NCBI RefSeq assembly: GCF_014195535.1
Contig: NZ_JACIBY010000007.1
Coordinates: forward strand, 270,186 to 334,185
Direction: 5' to 3'
DNA: 64,000 nt
Source of the DNA: Runella defluvii
Lineage (GTDB): Bacteria > Bacteroidota > Bacteroidia > Cytophagales > Spirosomataceae
Below the pieces are notes generated by a model. That model did no database searches and was not told where the DNA came from. It worked only from the letters and a program-made list of their open reading frames with translations. Positions 24,240 to 33,263 of the stretch are shown here, in pieces (positions within the stretch are counted from its first letter, which is position 1; each line of letters begins with the position of its first letter). The translations under genes and the position numbers were made by a program.

Positions 24240-25847
24240 TTATTTTACATCCCAGAAAATCTTGGTGGTAAGATTATCTTGAGCTTTAACCGCCGCATAG
24301 TTGGGATTGTACGTAATTTCGTTGCTAGGGATTGTCCAACGGTATGGAGGCAATGTTTGATTGTTGGAGTTATCTGGCACAAAACTAAATTTAGGCAAAT
24401 CAAGTCTTCTTACATCAGACCAGTTTTCAAATGGCTGAGTGATGTTATAGTGAAGCCACTTTTGGTCAGCAATGAGCGCCAACTTGTTAGCTGCCGTACC
24501 TGCTTTGGTCCAGTTTACGCCATCTTTTGCAATGTAGGCCGCAATTTGAGTGGCTGTTGCAGGAACTGGAATGTTTTTTTCACCTACAATATTGTTACTC
24601 AATGACAATATCTTGTTGTAAAAATTCACCGACTGGTCAATGGCCGTTTCGTAAGCTGTTTGGGCTTTGGCATCGTTGTTGGTTCGCAAGTAGTATTCTG
24701 CTTTTATCAAATTCACCTCAGCAGCATTGACCAAAACCCCAGGGAAGTAGTTGTTTCCACTGAAAGTAACGCGATTGTAAAGCGCAGCCATACCATCGCT
24801 GGCTAAGGTTGCTTGTACTGTTGCATTTGCAGTTGGATCAATTCCCAAATATTCTCCTTTTGCATTGGCGCCTGGTTGGAAAATAATCGGCAAACGAGGA
24901 TCTGCGTTAGTTTTCATGTGGTCAATCATTTTCTTCCCAGCGAAATTGATATACCATGAAGCACCAGACTCAAGGGCACCTTGAAGCCCTGATGAGTTAA
25001 TAGGCGTCTTTAGATCAAAAACATTCATTTGAATATTCTGTGCATTTGTTTCTACGATAGGATACGTAGTCGAGTTGCCCAAAATTTCTGCGATTTCTGA
25101 ATTTGAACGCGCTTTCAAACTTTCTACGTCAGATACGCGGTTGAGCATACGAAGACGAAGTGAGTTTGTATAACGTTTCCACGCATTCACATCTCCATAG
25201 TTGACAAAGTCTTGAACAGTAAAAGCTTTTTGGTAACCAGCAGATAATGTAATTGTATTTAGCTCGGTCGCAATGCTTTTCAAATCGTCCAGCATTTTAG
25301 TATAAAGGTCTTGCGGAGAATCAAATTTTGCAAGTGATTTCGCATAATCACCGTTGTTTGCACTTAACATACCTGCTTCAGTGAAAGGGATTGGACCATG
25401 TAAGTCAATCAGCTTTTGGGTATAGTCGTATATGTAAACTGTTGCGGCGAGCATGAAAATTTTCTTCTCTTTTTGCTCATCAGCAGGGCGCTGGGCAAAA
25501 ACCCGTTGTAGTTCACGGTATTGCGCAAGTGTGTTATAGTAATTAAACCATACATCTTCAACACCAGAAGAACCAGGGATGTATTGACCTTCACCGTTTA
25601 CCCAACCCGTTGTTTGCACGTAGTGGTTGATAGTAGTGCGGAGCGTAACAAAGTATAAACGATACCCAGGAAGGACGTAATCTTTGTTTGATTGTAACAA
25701 CCCCGTGAATTGTTTTTCAATGGTTGTTGCAGCAAGTTTTGACGGGTCTGGGTAAGCTTCAATGAATTCTGACTCTTTGCAAGACATCGCAAATAGAAGG
25801 AGTCCTGACAGCAAAATGGATGATATTTTTTTCATTATCTTGTTCAT
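24240..25847 (-). CDS. SusD/RagB-like outer-membrane lipoprotein
   Basis: 535 residues with a lipobox (LLFAMSCKES). The sequence fits the SusD-like_2 branch: an N-terminal helical part with EKQFTGLLQSNKDYVLPGYR, the region around PIPFTEAGM, then NAWKRYTNSLRLRMLNRV, a NAAEVNLIKAEYYLRTN TPR-like helix, and FENWSDVRRLDLP. SusD proteins hold the glycan or other nutrient over the SusC pore. The start is 6 bp after the susC stop, so they are one operon. Confidence 0.92.
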   Translation of the reverse strand: MNKIMKKISSILLSGLLLFAMSCKESEFIEAYPDPSKLAATTIEKQFTGLLQSNKDYVLPGYRLYFVTLRTTINHYVQTTGWVNGEGQYIPGSSGVEDVWFNYYNTLAQYRELQRVFAQRPADEQKEKKIFMLAATVYIYDYTQKLIDLHGPIPFTEAGMLSANNGDYAKSLAKFDSPQDLYTKMLDDLKSIATELNTITLSAGYQKAFTVQDFVNYGDVNAWKRYTNSLRLRMLNRVSDVESLKARSNSEIAEILGNSTTYPIVETNAQNIQMNVFDLKTPINSSGLQGALESGASWYINFAGKKMIDHMKTNADPRLPIIFQPGANAKGEYLGIDPTANATVQATLASDGMAALYNRVTFSGNNYFPGVLVNAAEVNLIKAEYYLRTNNDAKAQTAYETAIDQSVNFYNKILSLSNNIVGEKNIPVPATATQIAAYIAKDGVNWTKAGTAANKLALIADQKWLHYNITQPFENWSDVRRLDLPKFSFVPDNSNNQTLPPYRWTIPSNEITYNPNYAAVKAQDNLTTKIFWDVK

Positions 25848-25853
25848 TTAAAA

Positions 25854-28800
25854 TTAGAAACTGGCTCTTAACATTACACCTGTTGTACGGAAAGACGGGT
25901 TGTTCCCCGCGTTGTTTACGTTGTCCGTCCAACGGGTACCTGCGTTTGTTTGCTCCGCATCCAAGTCTTTGATTGTTCTGTAGAAAAAGAACAAGTTACG
26001 GCCGAATACAGACAAGGTCAGGCTTTGAGCACCAATTTTAGAGGCAATCGACGAAGGCAACGTATAGCCAAATGAAAGCTCTCTCATTTTTGCGTAGGTG
26101 TTTTCTGTTACGTACAATTCGTAACGAGCGCTGCTATACTGTGGACCTCCCCAGTTGTATGTACTGTTGTAGTAAACAGCTTGCGAAATGATGTTTGTGT
26201 TTTTCTCTCCATTAGAAAGAACGCCGTCCATCAGCATCCCATCGTGGTAAACGGTCTCTCCGTTAGGGCCTTGGTTTGCAGTTGTTGGAATTCCTTTTCC
26301 GTCTTTTACGTAGTAGCTAAGTCCACCATGCTCGGCATCCATGCTTCCCAAGCTTTGTTGGGTTAATCCTCGTGATGTCATCCAGTTGATACCTGTTGGC
26401 ATGATACTTCCTCCGATGCGGAAATCAACGACAGCCTCTAGGTTGAAGTTTCTGTAGCTAAGGCTGTTGATAAAACCACCCACAATTTTAGGCATGGCAT
26501 TACCTACTTTTTTCCAAGCGGGGTCAAGTTGATACAGACCACTTGGGCCTACAACATTTTTGCCATCTTTCTGAAGGATTCCGTGTGCATAAATATCACC
26601 CATAGGTTGTCCAACAACAGATTTTAACTGAGCAGCATTGCCATCATAATCAGCGTGCAAGAGTTCAGTAGAGTTATTAGCAAGTTTTTCTACTTTGTTG
26701 ACGTTCTTGGCAAGGTTCAATGTCGCATCCCAGTTCAAATCAGAAGCAGATTTTCCTCTGATGATGTTTGCATTAATACCGATTTCCAATCCCTTGTTTC
26801 TAAGCGTACCAATGTTGGCAAGAATTGACCGAGCACCAGTGGTAGAAGCAATAGAAAGTGGAAGAATTTGGTCAACAATCTGTGCATTGTAATACGAAAT
26901 ATCCAAGCCAATACGGTTATTGAAGAATTTGGCATTAACACCAAACTCCATTTCGCGCTTTTGCTCTGGACGAATCAAGTCATTACCATAAGGGTTTGCA
27001 CTTGTATTGGTATATAATACTGAGCCTCCCCCTGATTGTTGAATATTAAGTGTCCCCTGATTGTAGGCAACGTTAGCCAAATAGATACCTGGGTAGTTAC
27101 CCACCACACCATAAGATGCCCGAAGTTTACCAAAGCTAATAAACGAAGGTAATTTAAACGCATCAGAGAACACAAAGCTTGCGTTGACAGAAGGATAGAC
27201 AAATGTATTATTGTTTGGAGCTAAAGTAGAAGTGCGGTCTCTACGCAATGTCCCTTCCACAAATACAATGTTCTTATAATCGAAGTTTAATGTTCCTAAA
27301 TACGCCTCTCTGATAGAACGATCACGTCGCTGGTCACCATTAGCGGTGTTCACAGAAGCAGATAAGTCAAAGAAGTTCTCTGTACTTAAACCACCGTTGG
27401 TACTGCGGCTCAACATCGTATTCAATTCACGTTTGGCAGTATAGCCTCCCATTACCGAAACGGTCATGTCTTCATTCAGTTTTTTTGAATAGGTCAAAAG
27501 CAAATCACCATATACACTATTGTACAAATTGTTGTTCATCCCAAAGCTTCCGCTGTATCCAAAAGCAAGTGGTACTGTGCTATAGTTTTTGTTTTCGATG
27601 CGTTCTGATGTAAGGTCAGTCGCAATACGTCCTCTTAGGTTTAAGCCGCTAACGATGTCCCAGTTTTGGGTAATGCTGGCAATAACACGGTTGCTGTATT
27701 CGTCCGATGAATTTTTACGTACGTTCCAAACGTAATCCGCAATATCCCCTTTGAAACCATTGTATCGGATATTCTCGTTGGGCGTTAAACTTTGTGTTCC
27801 TGCTCCATTGACAAACTTATAGCCAAGGCTAGTCTGATATTTGGCATTGTACCAATCCGCTGATTCAAAACGGTCCATCATCCCCGTAAAGTTGTTGATC
27901 ATACGATCTACTTTGAAAGGACGGTTGTGCGTGTATTGGTTAACAAAATTCACCATCAAATCCGTTTTCAATTTCTTGTGAGGATTAAAGCTGGCGTTAA
28001 GGTTTGCAATATTTTTGCTGTTTTTAGCGCCGTAGCTAATCATTCCGTTGTCTTGACGCGTAAATGAAAAACGAACATTTGAATTGTCAGACACCTTTGA
28101 AACCGCAAGGCTTACGTTAGAGCTAGACGTGTTTTGGAATAAATCACCGTAGCTATTGTTAGAAGGAGAATAGGGTCTAATTACTCCGTCCCATGACATA
28201 ACTGGTTGGCCGTCAAATTTTGGCCCGAAGTTAACTGTAGCACCAAGCAAACCACGTGTTTCTTTTGTTCCATCTCCGTTGGTATCGTAATAAATAAAAC
28301 CAGCAGCATCCTGACCACCGTTGTTGTAGTTTAAAGGATAACCTGGACCTCTTACGTTTTGGTAACGAGGAAGGTATGCGATTTTGTCAACGTTGTAGCT
28401 CGCGTTAAAATCAACGCCTAAACCTTTTTTGCCTTTTCCGCTTTTTGTTGTAATCAATAAAACCCCGTTTACGGCTTCTGAACCATAGAGGGCAGCTGCG
28501 GAAGCACCTTTAAGTACGGAAATATTCTCAACGTCAGCTGGGTTGATGTCCAATAGACCATTTCCACGAATACGTTGGTCACCCCAATAGTCAGTATTTC
28601 TAGCTTCACCATTTCTGATAGGGATACCATCCAAAATGATAAGTGGCTGTGTATTACCAGCAATTGAGCTAAAACCACGAATGCTAATGCTTACCCCACT
28701 CGTAGCTCCACCTGGCGTAGCGTTGATCATTACACCTGGTGCTTTCCCATAAAGCGCTGCTGCGAAGTTAGGAGATGCTACTTTAACAAGGGCATCGTTT

Positions 28801-29174
28801 TTAATGGTTGCAGTGGCATAACCCAATCCACGCTGTTCTTTGCCAATCCCAAGTGCAGTTACTACTACTTCTTGGAGCTGAGACGCATCTTCTTGAAGGA
28901 CAACGTCAATACTTGAGCGATTACCAACAAGGATTTCTTGGGATTTGAAACCAATATACGAAAATACAAGGGCCGTTTTGGCCGAAGCTTGAAGACTGAA
29001 CTTCCCGTTGCCGTCGGTCGTCGTACCAGCATTTGTTCCTTTTACGATGATCGACACACCTGGTAGTGGCTGCCCATCAGTCTGGGATGTTACTTTCCCT
29101 GTAATCGTTTGCGCGAAAACAGAGCCGCCTATCATTGTCAGTAAGACAATCAGTGCAAGTAATTTGTGTTTCAT
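25854..29174 (-). CDS. SusC/RagA-type TonB-dependent outer-membrane transporter
   Basis: 1106 residues: signal peptide (to ~21), a carboxypeptidase-like regulatory domain (about 22-105, ITGKVTSQTDGQPLPGVSI), a plug with the SusC signature (LKGASAAALYGSEAVNGVLLITTKSG, about 215-245), then a 22-strand barrel ending FRTTGVMLRASF. It has no STN domain, so unlike the 43.5 kb paralogue it is not expected to signal to an anti-sigma factor. A divergent ROK regulator 353 bp away is the obvious candidate controller. Confidence 0.95.
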   Translation of the reverse strand: MKHKLLALIVLLTMIGGSVFAQTITGKVTSQTDGQPLPGVSIIVKGTNAGTTTDGNGKFSLQASAKTALVFSYIGFKSQEILVGNRSSIDVVLQEDASQLQEVVVTALGIGKEQRGLGYATATIKNDALVKVASPNFAAALYGKAPGVMINATPGGATSGVSISIRGFSSIAGNTQPLIILDGIPIRNGEARNTDYWGDQRIRGNGLLDINPADVENISVLKGASAAALYGSEAVNGVLLITTKSGKGKKGLGVDFNASYNVDKIAYLPRYQNVRGPGYPLNYNNGGQDAAGFIYYDTNGDGTKETRGLLGATVNFGPKFDGQPVMSWDGVIRPYSPSNNSYGDLFQNTSSSNVSLAVSKVSDNSNVRFSFTRQDNGMISYGAKNSKNIANLNASFNPHKKLKTDLMVNFVNQYTHNRPFKVDRMINNFTGMMDRFESADWYNAKYQTSLGYKFVNGAGTQSLTPNENIRYNGFKGDIADYVWNVRKNSSDEYSNRVIASITQNWDIVSGLNLRGRIATDLTSERIENKNYSTVPLAFGYSGSFGMNNNLYNSVYGDLLLTYSKKLNEDMTVSVMGGYTAKRELNTMLSRSTNGGLSTENFFDLSASVNTANGDQRRDRSIREAYLGTLNFDYKNIVFVEGTLRRDRTSTLAPNNNTFVYPSVNASFVFSDAFKLPSFISFGKLRASYGVVGNYPGIYLANVAYNQGTLNIQQSGGGSVLYTNTSANPYGNDLIRPEQKREMEFGVNAKFFNNRIGLDISYYNAQIVDQILPLSIASTTGARSILANIGTLRNKGLEIGINANIIRGKSASDLNWDATLNLAKNVNKVEKLANNSTELLHADYDGNAAQLKSVVGQPMGDIYAHGILQKDGKNVVGPSGLYQLDPAWKKVGNAMPKIVGGFINSLSYRNFNLEAVVDFRIGGSIMPTGINWMTSRGLTQQSLGSMDAEHGGLSYYVKDGKGIPTTANQGPNGETVYHDGMLMDGVLSNGEKNTNIISQAVYYNSTYNWGGPQYSSARYELYVTENTYAKMRELSFGYTLPSSIASKIGAQSLTLSVFGRNLFFFYRTIKDLDAEQTNAGTRWTDNVNNAGNNPSFRTTGVMLRASF

Positions 29175-29527
29175 TTGGTAATGGAGGTTAAAAATTAAAA
29201 ATAAATAAGAAAGGGATTCTTGGTAAAAATTGGTTGCGAGTGTAAAAATCTCATAGTAAGAGATTTAGGGACGTAGGGCTGACCTGTCTTTGGTGTAAAT
29301 AAGTAGTCGGGCTTTAATAAAAAAAAATAAAAACTAAAGTTGGTTAAAGTTGTGTGAATCTGAGATTAGGAAATTTTTTACAATGTTAACAATAATTTTA
29401 TTAATTCAAATGGATGTTAATAAAAAAATATTTTTAAATGTCGGCATTAAGTAAAAAAAATTAATATTATATTTATATCCACAAAATAAACTAATTTAGC
29501 ATCTCCTTTATTCTACTTATATATAGC
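29175..29527. other. Divergent AT-rich intergenic region
   Basis: 353 bp between susC and the ROK regulator, with long A/T tracts especially at 29380-29480. AAATCTC (about 29247) and GAGATTT form a short hairpin in the susC leader. No reading frame and no clear TAnnTTTG element was found, although the region must hold both promoters and probably the ROK operator. Confidence 0.5.
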
Positions 29528-30757
29528 ATGTTTGAACCTACTACATCGTCAGAATTAGATACTTTACCTAAAACCTCGGTCGTTGATTATAAAAAGAACT
29601 TACACCGCCGACGTATATTAATCGAACTTTATCGTTCTGGTACATCTTCTATTGCAGAGTTGGCCCGAGTTATTCACAGCAGCGTTCCTTCCGTGACGAG
29701 CATCGTAGAGGAAATGGTGGAAGAAAAGTGGATTGTGCCCGTGGGGACTGGCGTGACGAAACAAGGCCGTAAGCCCGTTTTGTTTAGCCTAAGTACTGAG
29801 CGGTATTATGTTTTGGTATTGGACGTAAATACCCACGATACCAAAGTGCTGGTGATGAATCTCAAAAACGAGGTGGTATTTCGGAGAGACCTCGACATGA
29901 AGTTGGAAGATTCTTCTAAATTTCTGGGCGCACTGATTGAAGCTACCGAAGATGTAATCAATGAATCCAATATTCGTCACGATGATTTTATGGCGATGGG
30001 GATTTCGGTGGCAGGGTTGGTGGATGCCCGTAAGGGTTTTAACTTTACCTACCGCAGCCTTAACCAAGGCGAGCAATCGTTTGGCACATTGCTCGAAAGG
30101 CACTTTAAATTTCCTGTGTATGTCATCAACGATACCAAAGCAACTACCCTTGGCGAACACCGCTTTGGGTTGGCACAAGGTAAAGACCACGTGCTTGCCA
30201 TCTATATTGATTGGGGGGTTGGACTTGGCGTGATTCTAAATGGGGAAGTTTTTCAGGGAGCTTCGGGCTTTGCGGGTGAGCTTGGACACATTCAAGTAGT
30301 ACCCAATGGCGAACTTTGTCACTGCGGAAAAGTAGGTTGCCTGGATACCATCACTTCGGCGGCTTCCTTGTTGCGCCGTATCAAAAAAGGATTGAACGAT
30401 GGTCGCATTTCGCGCTTGTCAGGAATGGATATTGAGAAAATCGACGCCGAAATTATCATTGATGCAGCTTGGCAGGGTGACTCCTTCGCCATTGATATTC
30501 TCCACGAGATTGGGATGGAGCTTGGAAAAGGACTGTCGATTGCCATTCATCTGTTCAATCCAGAAATCATTATCGTGGATGGGATTGTGGCCAAGGCGGG
30601 TGCGTTTATTACGAACCCCATCGAACAAGCCATCAACAAATACTGCTTGACGGACTTTAGAAGTAACCTGAACGTGGTTATTTCTCAACTTGGGCAAGAA
30701 GCCAAATGGTTGGGAACGCAAGCGTACGTGGTAGAAAAAGTGATTGAAAATAATTAG
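29528..30757 (+). CDS. ROK-family transcriptional regulator
   Basis: 409 residues. The N-terminal winged helix (about 25-95) has IAELARVIHSSVPSVTSIVEEMVEEKWI and GRKPVLFSL. The ROK sugar-kinase fold follows: DVNTHDTKVLVM (phosphate 1), GISVAGLVD, VINDTKATTLGEHRFG, WGVGLGVILNGEVFQGASGFAGELGHI, and the zinc site His plus CHCGKVGCLD. The final acidic residue of the motif is Asp where most members have Glu. Such proteins usually repress sugar uptake genes and release DNA on binding the sugar. It is divergent from the SusCD operon. Confidence 0.9.
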   Translation: MFEPTTSSELDTLPKTSVVDYKKNLHRRRILIELYRSGTSSIAELARVIHSSVPSVTSIVEEMVEEKWIVPVGTGVTKQGRKPVLFSLSTERYYVLVLDVNTHDTKVLVMNLKNEVVFRRDLDMKLEDSSKFLGALIEATEDVINESNIRHDDFMAMGISVAGLVDARKGFNFTYRSLNQGEQSFGTLLERHFKFPVYVINDTKATTLGEHRFGLAQGKDHVLAIYIDWGVGLGVILNGEVFQGASGFAGELGHIQVVPNGELCHCGKVGCLDTITSAASLLRRIKKGLNDGRISRLSGMDIEKIDAEIIIDAAWQGDSFAIDILHEIGMELGKGLSIAIHLFNPEIIIVDGIVAKAGAFITNPIEQAINKYCLTDFRSNLNVVISQLGQEAKWLGTQAYVVEKVIENN

Positions 30758-30777
30758 ATTCACTATCGCTGAGCACG

Positions 30778-31707
30778 ATGAATTTTAAACAAGTAAAGGT
30801 AGGGGTTGTGCAAGCAACTCCTTTTCTTTTTGATAAGGCTAAAACCGTCGAACGGGTCATTGAGTGGATAGAAAAGGCGGCCAAAGCGCAGTGTGAACTG
30901 CTGCTTTTTCCTGAGTCTTTTATTCCTTGTTATCCGCGCGGGCTCGATTTTGATTCCCGCGTTGGTCGTCGAACGGACAAAAGCCGCGCGCATTGGCTCG
31001 ACTATTGGGCAAATAGCATCGAAGCTGACTCGGAAGAAGTGCAAAAAATTGGCGAAGCTGTTCGTCAAGCAGGAATGTATGTGGCGTTGGGCGTGACCGA
31101 ACGCGAACCTGTCGGTGGGTCGTTGCATTGTGCTTTGTTCTACTTTAATCAAGAGGGAGTGCTGGTGGGCAAACATCGGAAATTAAAACCTACGGGGCTT
31201 GAACGGTACATTTGGGCAGAAAGCGATGGAAGTACACTCATGGCGTTTGATACCAAAGTGGGTCGAGTAGGAGGGCTGATTTGTTGGGAAAATTATATGC
31301 CCCTCGCGCGCATGTCGATGTACCAGCAGGGGGTCGAAATTTATTTGGCTCCTACGGCCGACGCCCGCGAATCGTGGCAAGCTACGATGCAACACGTGGC
31401 GTTGGAAGGACGCTGTTTTGTGTTAGCGGCCAATCAGTTTGTACGAAAGTCAGATTACCCCGAACGTTATCAAGAAGACTTAACCGAAGAACCCGACATC
31501 ATGAGCGCAGGTGGAAGTGTGATTATCTCGCCTTTGGGGGAAGTTTTAGCGGGTCCACTTTGGAACGTAGAAGGACTGCTGACGGCCGAGTTAGATTTCT
31601 CGGTGCTGGCTAAAAGTAAATTGGATTTTGACGTGGTCGGGCACTATGCGCGTCCCGACGTTTTTTCGTTGGAAGTGAAAGGGCAACCTCCCATTTGTAA
31701 AATATAA
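30778..31707 (+). CDS. Nitrilase (carbon-nitrogen hydrolase family)
   Basis: 309 residues with the triad of the nitrilase superfamily: Glu46 in LLFPESFIP, Lys135 in GKHRKLKPTGLER, Cys169 in GGLICWENYMPL. The HRKLKPTGLER and CWENYMPL signatures are those of true nitrilases (nitrile to carboxylate and ammonia), more than of amidases or ureidopropionases. Cytoplasmic; no signal peptide. It lies 20 bp after the ROK gene and is probably co-transcribed with it, an unusual pairing. Confidence 0.88.
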   Translation: MNFKQVKVGVVQATPFLFDKAKTVERVIEWIEKAAKAQCELLLFPESFIPCYPRGLDFDSRVGRRTDKSRAHWLDYWANSIEADSEEVQKIGEAVRQAGMYVALGVTEREPVGGSLHCALFYFNQEGVLVGKHRKLKPTGLERYIWAESDGSTLMAFDTKVGRVGGLICWENYMPLARMSMYQQGVEIYLAPTADARESWQATMQHVALEGRCFVLAANQFVRKSDYPERYQEDLTEEPDIMSAGGSVIISPLGEVLAGPLWNVEGLLTAELDFSVLAKSKLDFDVVGHYARPDVFSLEVKGQPPICKI

Positions 31708-31721
31708 AAAGGAGGGTTTGC

Positions 31722-31832
31722 GTGGTGCAGGTTGCCTATATCGTGAAACAGGTTGCTTACAACCTGCTTTAGTCGATGTATAGTGCAGGTTGTGAGCAAC
31801 CTGCACCACGAGCGGTGAGCAACCTGCACCAC
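31722..31832. repeat. Palindromic repeat cluster, GCAGGTTG type
   Basis: Four pieces: GTGGTGCAGGTTGC (31722-31735), CAGGTTGCTTACAACCTG (31749-31766), a 27-nt palindrome with the core GCAGGTTGTGAGCAACCTGC (31783-31809) and GTGAGCAACCTGCACCAC (31815-31832). The first and last can pair as an outer stem. The core GGTTGCTYACAACC is shared with the cluster at 9809. It sits between the convergent nitrilase and purB genes. Confidence 0.75.
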
Positions 31833-31840
31833 AAAAAACG

Positions 31841-33184
31841 CTACACGCCCGTGTAACTAAAGGGCGAAATCGCGCGTAGTTCTTCTTTAATTGCTTCCGA
31901 TACTTCGAGGCAATCAATAAACTCAGCAATCGTATTGGAGGTGATTTTTTCGTTTTTACGCGTAAGGGCTTTCAGTGCCTCGTAAGGTTGCGGGTAAGCC
32001 TCGCGACGTAAGATGGTTTGAATTGCTTCGGCTACTACTGCCCAGTTGTTGTCGAGGTCGGCGTAGAAAGCGGTTTCGTTCAATTCAAGTTTGCCCAAAC
32101 CTCGCAACAATGCCTTCAAACCGATGATGGTATGACCAAGCGGTACGCCAAGGTTACGAAGGACAGTCGAGTCGGTTAGGTCGCGTTGGAGGCGAGAAAT
32201 AGGAAGTTTGGCCGACAAATGCTCAAAAACGGCGTTGGCAATGCCTAAATTTCCTTCTGAATTTTCAAAATCAATGGGGTTGACCTTGTGTGGCATCGCC
32301 GACGAGCCTACTTCGCCTGCTTTGATTTTTTGCTTAAAATACTCCATCGAAACGTACGTCCAAACATCGCGGTTGAGGTCGATGAGAATGGTATTTAAGC
32401 GCTTAAATGTATCCATCAACGCTGCAAGCATGTCGTAATGCTCGATTTGGGTCGTCAGTTGGCTGCGCGACAATCCCAGTGTTTCGTTGACAAAATTGTT
32501 CCCAAATGCCACCCAATCAATGTCGGGATAAGCCACGTGGTGTGCGTTGAAGTTGCCTGTTGCTCCGCCAAATTTTGCGGCGTAAGGGATGGCCTGAATC
32601 ATCAAGAGTTGTTTTTCCAAACGTTCGATAAACACCCCAAACTCTTTGCCCAGGCGCGTAGGCGAGGCAGGTTGTCCGTGCGTACGGGCCAGCATCGGAA
32701 TGTGTTTCCATTCTTCGGCCAAAGCTTTCAGTTTGACAACAACCTCTTCAAATGTTGGCAAAATTTCGTCCGTAATGGCTTCTTTGAGCGAAAGCGGAAT
32801 CGAGGTATTGTTAACGTCTTGCGACGTAAGTCCAAAGTGGATAAATTCCAAATACGAATCAAGCTGTTTGTCTTTGAGTTTTTCTTTGATGAAATACTCT
32901 ACGGCTTTTACGTCGTGGTTGGTAACCGACTCGATTTCTTTGATTCGCAAAGCATCAGCTTCCGTAAAGTCAAGATACAAAGCACGTAAGTCGGCGTAAA
33001 TGGTTTTGTCGAAACCTTCCAATTGAGGAAGAGGAAGTTCGCAAAGGGCGATAAAATACTCGACTTCGATGCGAATTCGGTAGCGAATAAGCCCAAATTC
33101 CGAGAAATAAGGGGCGAGTTTTTCAACTTGACGACGGTAACGTCCATCGACGGGCGAGATAGCTGTGAGGGTATTTAATTGCAT
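31841..33184 (-). CDS. purB: Adenylosuccinate lyase
   Basis: 447 residues from ATG 33184 (MQLNTLTAISPVDGRY). A -7 element TATCTTTG lies only 19 bp upstream, so the longer frame to 33361 is rejected. The fumarase/aspartase signature is SSAMPHKVNPIDFE; ARTHGQPASPTRLGKE and the HFGLTSQDVNNT region supply the catalytic His and Ser/Thr segments. The enzyme releases fumarate from SAICAR and adenylosuccinate in purine synthesis. It is a single-gene unit, divergent from the PQQ dehydrogenase. Confidence 0.97.
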   Translation of the reverse strand: MQLNTLTAISPVDGRYRRQVEKLAPYFSEFGLIRYRIRIEVEYFIALCELPLPQLEGFDKTIYADLRALYLDFTEADALRIKEIESVTNHDVKAVEYFIKEKLKDKQLDSYLEFIHFGLTSQDVNNTSIPLSLKEAITDEILPTFEEVVVKLKALAEEWKHIPMLARTHGQPASPTRLGKEFGVFIERLEKQLLMIQAIPYAAKFGGATGNFNAHHVAYPDIDWVAFGNNFVNETLGLSRSQLTTQIEHYDMLAALMDTFKRLNTILIDLNRDVWTYVSMEYFKQKIKAGEVGSSAMPHKVNPIDFENSEGNLGIANAVFEHLSAKLPISRLQRDLTDSTVLRNLGVPLGHTIIGLKALLRGLGKLELNETAFYADLDNNWAVVAEAIQTILRREAYPQPYEALKALTRKNEKITSNTIAEFIDCLEVSEAIKEELRAISPFSYTGV

Positions 33185-33202
33185 AGCTTGGTTACTAAAA
33201 TG

Positions 33203-33210
33203 CAAAGATA
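33203..33210 (-). promoter_or_regulatory. -7 element of purB
   Basis: The minus strand reads TATCTTTG, a full match to the Bacteroidota TAnnTTTG box. The implied 5' leader is about 15 nt. No TTG at the usual distance was found. Confidence 0.6.
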
Positions 33211-33263
33211 CGCCATCCATGCCAAAGATTTGGTAGAAAACGCTCGAAAATGCTTTTGGAAGT

